From Anaerolineae bacterium CG2_30_64_16 (GTDB taxonomy: Bacteria; Chloroflexota; Anaerolineae; CG2-30-64-16), in assembly GCA_001871755.1 (NCBI GenBank), contig MNXL01000080.1, forward strand, positions 1-6,197: a stretch of 6,197 nucleotides of DNA, written 5' to 3'. The first letter of the stretch is position 1. Each line of letters opens with the position of its first letter. A program made the position numbers and the translations under genes. The notes below the pieces were generated by a model. It was not told the DNA's origin. It did not search any database and worked only from the letters and a program-made list of their open reading frames with translations. Shown piece after piece: positions 4,101 to 6,197 of this stretch.

Positions 4101-6181
4101 TGTGGCACGACGGCGCCGGGCATCGCCTGCGCAGCCGCCAAGACCTGACAGGTCTCCGAGACCTGTCAGGTCTGTCATTCGTGACCACTGACGCCGCCTA
4201 CAATGCCGACGGCCTGCTGACAAGCATCACCTACCCGGCGGGCAATCGCATCGAGTACACCTACGACACGGGTGCGGCCGATCGTTTGGCCCAGGGAAAC
4301 CTGCTGGAGATGCGGCGCGTAGCCGACATCACCCGCGGCTGCGATGGCGCAGGCGCCACACCCTGTCCTGGCTTGGTCACGACCTACACCTACGAGCCGG
4401 CCTTCCAACTCCTCCAAAGCGTCACCGACCCCGAGGGCAATACCAGCACCAACACCTACGACGCCCGCGGCAACCTGGTGCGGGTGGACTTCCCGGCCGT
4501 CACCGTGAGCCCGGCCGCCCCTCAAACCGCCTTTGAGACCTGGACCTACAACACCCACGGCCAGCCGCTGACCTTCACCGATCCTGAAGGGAATGTCACG
4601 GCCTACGCTTACTACGCCAGCGGCCCGGCCGCCGGCTATCGCCAGAGCGTCACCCTGGCCAACGGCGACCTGGACCTCACCACCACCTACGAATACAACG
4701 CGGTGGGCAACATCACCGCCATCATCGACCCGCGCGTTGTGCGCACCGAATACACCGTCAACGCGCTCAACCAGGTGGTGAAGGCGACGCGCGCGGCGGC
4801 AGTGGCAGGGGATCAGGGGTCAGGGGGCAGGAATCAGGAATCAGGAGTCAGGGGGCAGGAGTCAGGGGGCGGTACGGAATACGCAGTACGTACGGAATAC
4901 CCAATACCCAATACCGAATATGCAGCTACCTCTCTGGGCTACGAAACCCTCTACTACTACGACGCCAACGACAACCTGGTTCGTATCGACACCGAGAACG
5001 TGGTACCCGACCTGGATGGTGACTTCCACCCCACCGGCGCACACAGCCGGGATGCGGCCAATCCCTGGTTTACCATCACCTTCGCCTACGACCTCCTGGA
5101 CAACGTAATCACCAGCACGGTGGAGATCTCGCCCACGGCTCAGTCTGTGTTCGCCTACCGCTACGACGCCCTGGAACGCCAGGTGCTGCGCATTGACTCC
5201 AACGGCAACCGGGCCGAGCGCGCCTACGACGCGCGCAACCATCTGACCGCGCAAACCCTGGCCGCAGGCACGGCAGACGCCACCACCACGACCTACACGT
5301 ACGACGCCAACGGCAATCTCATCCGCCGGCGTGATGGGGAAGGCAACCTCACCGACTTCTTCTACGACGGCTTCGACCGCCGCGTGGGCCGCGTGGACAC
5401 GCTGGGCAACGTTCGTACCTGGCAATACGACGCCAACGGCGACTTGGTGGGGACCAGCTTCCGGGATGGCCAGGATGGCCGCAATCCAGGGCGCACGCTC
5501 GACGCGGCGGGTGCGGTGCTGCTCAGCCAGGCCGGGTATCGCTACGACGAACGCAACCGTCACTATCAAACAGATCGTCGCTTTTTCACCGCCGACATGG
5601 GCAACGGAGCGATCACACCCATCACCACCGACGGCAACGGTGATGGCTGGGTCGAGACCGCCTACACCTACGACCGCGGCAGCAACCTCACCGCCCGCAT
5701 CGACGACCGCGGGGCCACGACGCACTACGCCTACGATGGGCTGAACCGGCTCATCCTGCGCACCGACGCGCTCAGCAACACCCTGGCCTACTCCTACGAC
5801 GGCGACAACAACCTGGTGCAGACGGTTGCCACCGAGCGCCAGCCCGATAGTCTCGCTCCCGATCAGGTCTTCACCACCACCTACGCCTACGACGCGGTCA
5901 ACCGCCTGACAGAGACCCGGGACAATCTGGGCCAGACCGACCGCTTCGTCTACGACAGCCGCGGCAACCTGGTGTTCCGCAGCGACGCCAACGGGCAGGT
6001 GACCGGTGGTCAAGTGCCAGGCACTTCGGAAGTGCCTGGCACTTCCAACGACCACGGCCACCTACGACTACATCGGCCCCTGGCGGGCCCTGCGCCGCAT
6101 GAACGGCAATGGCACCTACGTCTCCTACAGCTACGATGGCGCCCGGCGTCTGATCGGCCTCGACTACCGCCTGACCGCTAA
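1124..6181 (+). CDS. exported RHS/YD-repeat protein with N-terminal propeller repeats, frameshifted near 6050
   Basis: This is a secreted or surface RHS protein; the family builds a hollow shell of beta strands that often encloses a C-terminal toxin or effector. Residues 1-34 are a Sec signal peptide: basic start, LVLLGLLLVGG core, Ala-rich cleavage area. Residues 78-388 are six ~50-residue repeats of the type D-AGN-YAVW-D-R...IY-AYRPAGG-W. Residues 390-675 are a Pro/Ser/Asp-rich linker, including PNDPNDPNSP and a cysteine pair (C458, C481). Residues 678-730 resemble the DUF6531-type RHS entry domain (GEFV, LRIPGRGLDYSLDLTYRSQ, GWGWTHNY). Residues 800-1627 are YD repeats, for example YTYDANGNLIRRRDGEGNLT and YAYDGLNRLI. 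Repeat insertions add residues 1007-1017 and roughly 1228-1267. After about residue 1642 the frame leaves RHS sequence and stops at 6181, while YD-repeat coding continues in the next frame. The shell-closing core end and the tip are outside the window, so cargo, if any, is unknown. It could also be an RHS wall protein without a toxin. Confidence 0.92.
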   Translation: MMARVVRLPVCRLVLLGLLLVGGGQPAAPTVSALALQPASMRTGSAAIDSALTQPGTATKAADVQEPIAIDPSSFNQFQPAGTADSAGNLYAVWLDGREGNNFYLRFAYRPADGDWGPSEWLDRTGAGGQGAPRIAVDGAGNAYAVWVDERSGQEQIYSAYRPAGGLWGISQPISTPTPQSQGDLALAVNRRGEAAVVWAQWVPGSGDIVFAAMRPVGGPWGAAEQVNISSGTLWAADVALDNWGRAYAIWVDRIGWPGVSHVYAASRPAGGAWGAPEAVRDSTVGNAFSSRVAVDSAGNVHAVWQDDRGGSGSDIYAAYRPAGGPWSANVRVNDVAGKASQPALGLDGAGNIVAAWEDYRPGAQGVYTAVRPRGSGWGTNELLIPAPAAAAGKVRPAPGGILDPTQTTWSAGFNLGGNGNFFDYSYYYQAPNDPNDPNSPYNVYQGGLPGAGASGDCHRTATTAQAAAQSPAQGGGGDPCHGGNAGEEPPLNADPASVFSIQTMAEILQEVAAIEAWVDEHVPSFFPSLPSAPEFWLPDSDIPQPTQPSANLPPGSDQTPFYPVGEYYDVDYDLSFIRPPEETANAPSSSNDSSSSALDSEPTSPAFNRVTQTDVPTDVRSADDPNLHTQPQISAPEGPTTAELAEFFIRWTFSSPEPRWEPPDAVTMDLPDIADPVLPHSGEFVHTETPLRIPGRGLDYSLDLTYRSQLVYDGPVGWGWTHNYDQHIRPIGGGSLARQVSGGLTDIFSFDGANFAPATGRFTTIVSNTTGITLTERGGMVETYFPLDDAPAPGALRSIADRNGNTLTFVYDGQGRLQTVIDTLGRVVAYSYASATLSTGDANGRLTAVTDFSGRQVKLAYNAYGNLVGITTPAVTGTPSGNDFPSGKITRFAYTSGFADQRLNHNLTTIISPDEVADGSLVPRTVNTYGTSGLDFDRVVEQSWGGGRSNASGVPAGGVVTLAYSTAITPDDPPGAVSKTTITDRGGNVIELWHDGAGHRLRSRQDLTGLRDLSGLSFVTTDAAYNADGLLTSITYPAGNRIEYTYDTGAADRLAQGNLLEMRRVADITRGCDGAGATPCPGLVTTYTYEPAFQLLQSVTDPEGNTSTNTYDARGNLVRVDFPAVTVSPAAPQTAFETWTYNTHGQPLTFTDPEGNVTAYAYYASGPAAGYRQSVTLANGDLDLTTTYEYNAVGNITAIIDPRVVRTEYTVNALNQVVKATRAAAVAGDQGSGGRNQESGVRGQESGGGTEYAVRTEYPIPNTEYAATSLGYETLYYYDANDNLVRIDTENVVPDLDGDFHPTGAHSRDAANPWFTITFAYDLLDNVITSTVEISPTAQSVFAYRYDALERQVLRIDSNGNRAERAYDARNHLTAQTLAAGTADATTTTYTYDANGNLIRRRDGEGNLTDFFYDGFDRRVGRVDTLGNVRTWQYDANGDLVGTSFRDGQDGRNPGRTLDAAGAVLLSQAGYRYDERNRHYQTDRRFFTADMGNGAITPITTDGNGDGWVETAYTYDRGSNLTARIDDRGATTHYAYDGLNRLILRTDALSNTLAYSYDGDNNLVQTVATERQPDSLAPDQVFTTTYAYDAVNRLTETRDNLGQTDRFVYDSRGNLVFRSDANGQVTGGQVPGTSEVPGTSNDHGHLRLHRPLAGPAPHERQWHLRLLQLRWRPASDRPRLPPDR
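1355..2287 (+). repeat. six tandem ~50-codon repeats encoding a probable beta-propeller
   Basis: These six repeats lie within the RHS gene at protein residues about 78-128, 131-180, 182-232, 235-288, 289-338 and 340-388. Shared positions are Asp/Asn-x-x-Gly-Asn/Arg, then Ala-Val/Ile-Trp, Asp-x-Arg, an Ile/Val-Tyr, RPAGG and a closing Trp-Gly. Six units of this size fit one six-bladed propeller of the sialidase/BNR-like kind, but no Asp-box (S-x-D-x-G-x-x-W) is seen, so enzyme activity is not implied. Binding to glycan or protein at the cell surface is the likelier role; this is inference. Confidence 0.75.
4141..4173. repeat. 33-bp double palindrome inside the RHS gene (copy A)
   Basis: AGACCTGACAGGTCT (4141-4155), spacer CCG, then AGACCTGTCAGGTCT (4159-4173). 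Each 15-mer is an odd palindrome with 7-bp arms around a single central base, and the second 15-mer is the reverse complement of the first. It is read in frame as DLTGLRDLSGL between YD repeats, adding exactly 11 codons. One of the other forward frames would meet a TGA. I recall similar palindromes being common inside coding regions of Chloroflexota-like genomes; not checked. Confidence 0.85.
4809..4871 (+). repeat. nine 7-bp tandem repeats, GGRRKCA type, inside the RHS gene
   Basis: Nine consecutive heptamers in perfect register: GGGATCA, GGGGTCA, GGGGGCA, two GGAATCA, GGAGTCA, GGGGGCA, GGAGTCA and GGGGGCG. The run totals 63 bp, so it keeps the frame (three heptamers give seven residues). 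It encodes a Gly/Gln/Ser/Glu-rich stretch (QESGVRGQESGGG). It resembles the heptameric short tandem repeats (STRR) described in cyanobacteria. It has no counterpart in normal YD repeats. Confidence 0.88.
4874..4919 (+). repeat. second heptamer run, ACSSAAT type, directly after the first
   Basis: ACGGAAT (4874-4880) and ACGCAGT (4881-4887), then ACGT as an interruption, then ACGGAAT, ACCCAAT, ACCCAAT and ACCGAAT in register (4892-4919). It encodes TEYAVRTEYPIPNTEYA. The two heptamer families are different in sequence but share the unit length and abut each other, forming one low-complexity loop of about 40 residues in the RHS shell. Confidence 0.8.
6012..6044. repeat. 33-bp double palindrome inside the RHS gene (copy B), at a frameshift
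   Basis: AAGTGCCAGGCACTT (6012-6026), spacer CGG, then AAGTGCCTGGCACTT (6030-6044). The geometry is identical to copy A: 7-bp arm, central A, arm, 3-bp C/G spacer, and the reverse complement with central T. The arm sequence is unrelated. The wider insertion is bounded by GACC at 6001-6004 and GACC at 6050-6053, a possible 4-bp target duplication. Confidence 0.85.
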
Positions 6182-6197
6182 CCAGCTTCCAGTTTCC
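6051..6197 (+). pseudogene. continuation of the RHS coding sequence in the next frame (runs off the window)
   Basis: From 6051 the frame reads TTATYDYIGPWRALRRMNGN, then GTYVSYSYDGARRLIGLDYR, then LTANQLPVS, all typical YD-repeat sequence with no stop to the end of the window. Joining residue T1627 (codon 6002-6004) directly to this frame gives DANGQVT-TATYDYIG, a normal repeat junction. That implies a net insertion of 49 bp (1 modulo 3) between them. As sequenced it has no start or ribosome binding site of its own, so it is best read as the displaced 3' part of the RHS gene rather than a separate gene. If the indel is an assembly error, it is simply the rest of the CDS. Confidence 0.8.

Noticed and set aside
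4862..6061. A 399-codon open frame on the minus strand opposite the RHS gene
   Set aside because: It is Val/Ala/Gly-rich, has no ribosome binding site or domain, and arises because YD-repeat codons ending in C or G leave the opposite strand open. It also translates the repeat insertions.
6051..6181. The original-frame tail after the second palindrome as a true variable RHS tip
   Set aside because: The tail (HRPLAGPAPHERQWHLRLLQ and on) is Arg/Leu/Pro-rich out-of-frame sequence, while the neighbouring frame gives perfect YD repeats over the same bases.

Overview
The window is high-GC DNA (by eye, no counts made) from what looks like a free-living bacterium with abundant dispersed repeats. My best guess is Chloroflexota (Anaerolineae/Caldilinea/Herpetosiphon-like). 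The reasons are a MalT-type LuxR regulator, a very large exported RHS/YD-repeat protein, and short palindromic and heptameric repeats sitting both between and inside genes. This is inference from style, not from a marker gene.

Layout, all on the + strand. Bases 3-557 are the C-terminal end of a LuxR-family regulator: helical repeat-like segment, then a clear LuxR helix-turn-helix. Bases 558-1123 hold no convincing gene. They contain a block (600-921) of four REP-like palindromes in two inverted pairs around a 92-bp nested inverted-repeat element, then a leader with a strong hairpin (1041-1064) and an excellent ribosome binding site (1111-1117). From 1124 to the end runs one giant gene: Sec signal peptide, six ~50-residue propeller-type repeats, a long low-complexity linker, an RHS entry domain with a GWGWTHNY motif, and about 800 residues of YD repeats. 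The usual C-terminal RHS core end and variable tip lie beyond the window.

The main point of interest is that the RHS gene carries three intragenic repeat insertions. One is a 33-bp double palindrome at 4141-4173, read in frame as 11 codons. The second is a run of 7-bp tandem repeats at 4809-4919, also in frame. The third is another 33-bp double palindrome at 6012-6044, with identical geometry but unrelated arm sequence. At the third site the net insertion is 49 bp, which shifts the frame. The original frame then runs through non-RHS sequence to a stop at 6179-6181, while perfect YD-repeat sequence continues in the next frame from 6051 to the end of the window. So the gene is either truncated by a small mobile palindrome, or there is an indel error in this assembly.

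Nothing links the regulator and the RHS gene functionally beyond shared orientation. The 566-bp repeat-rich gap argues against an operon.
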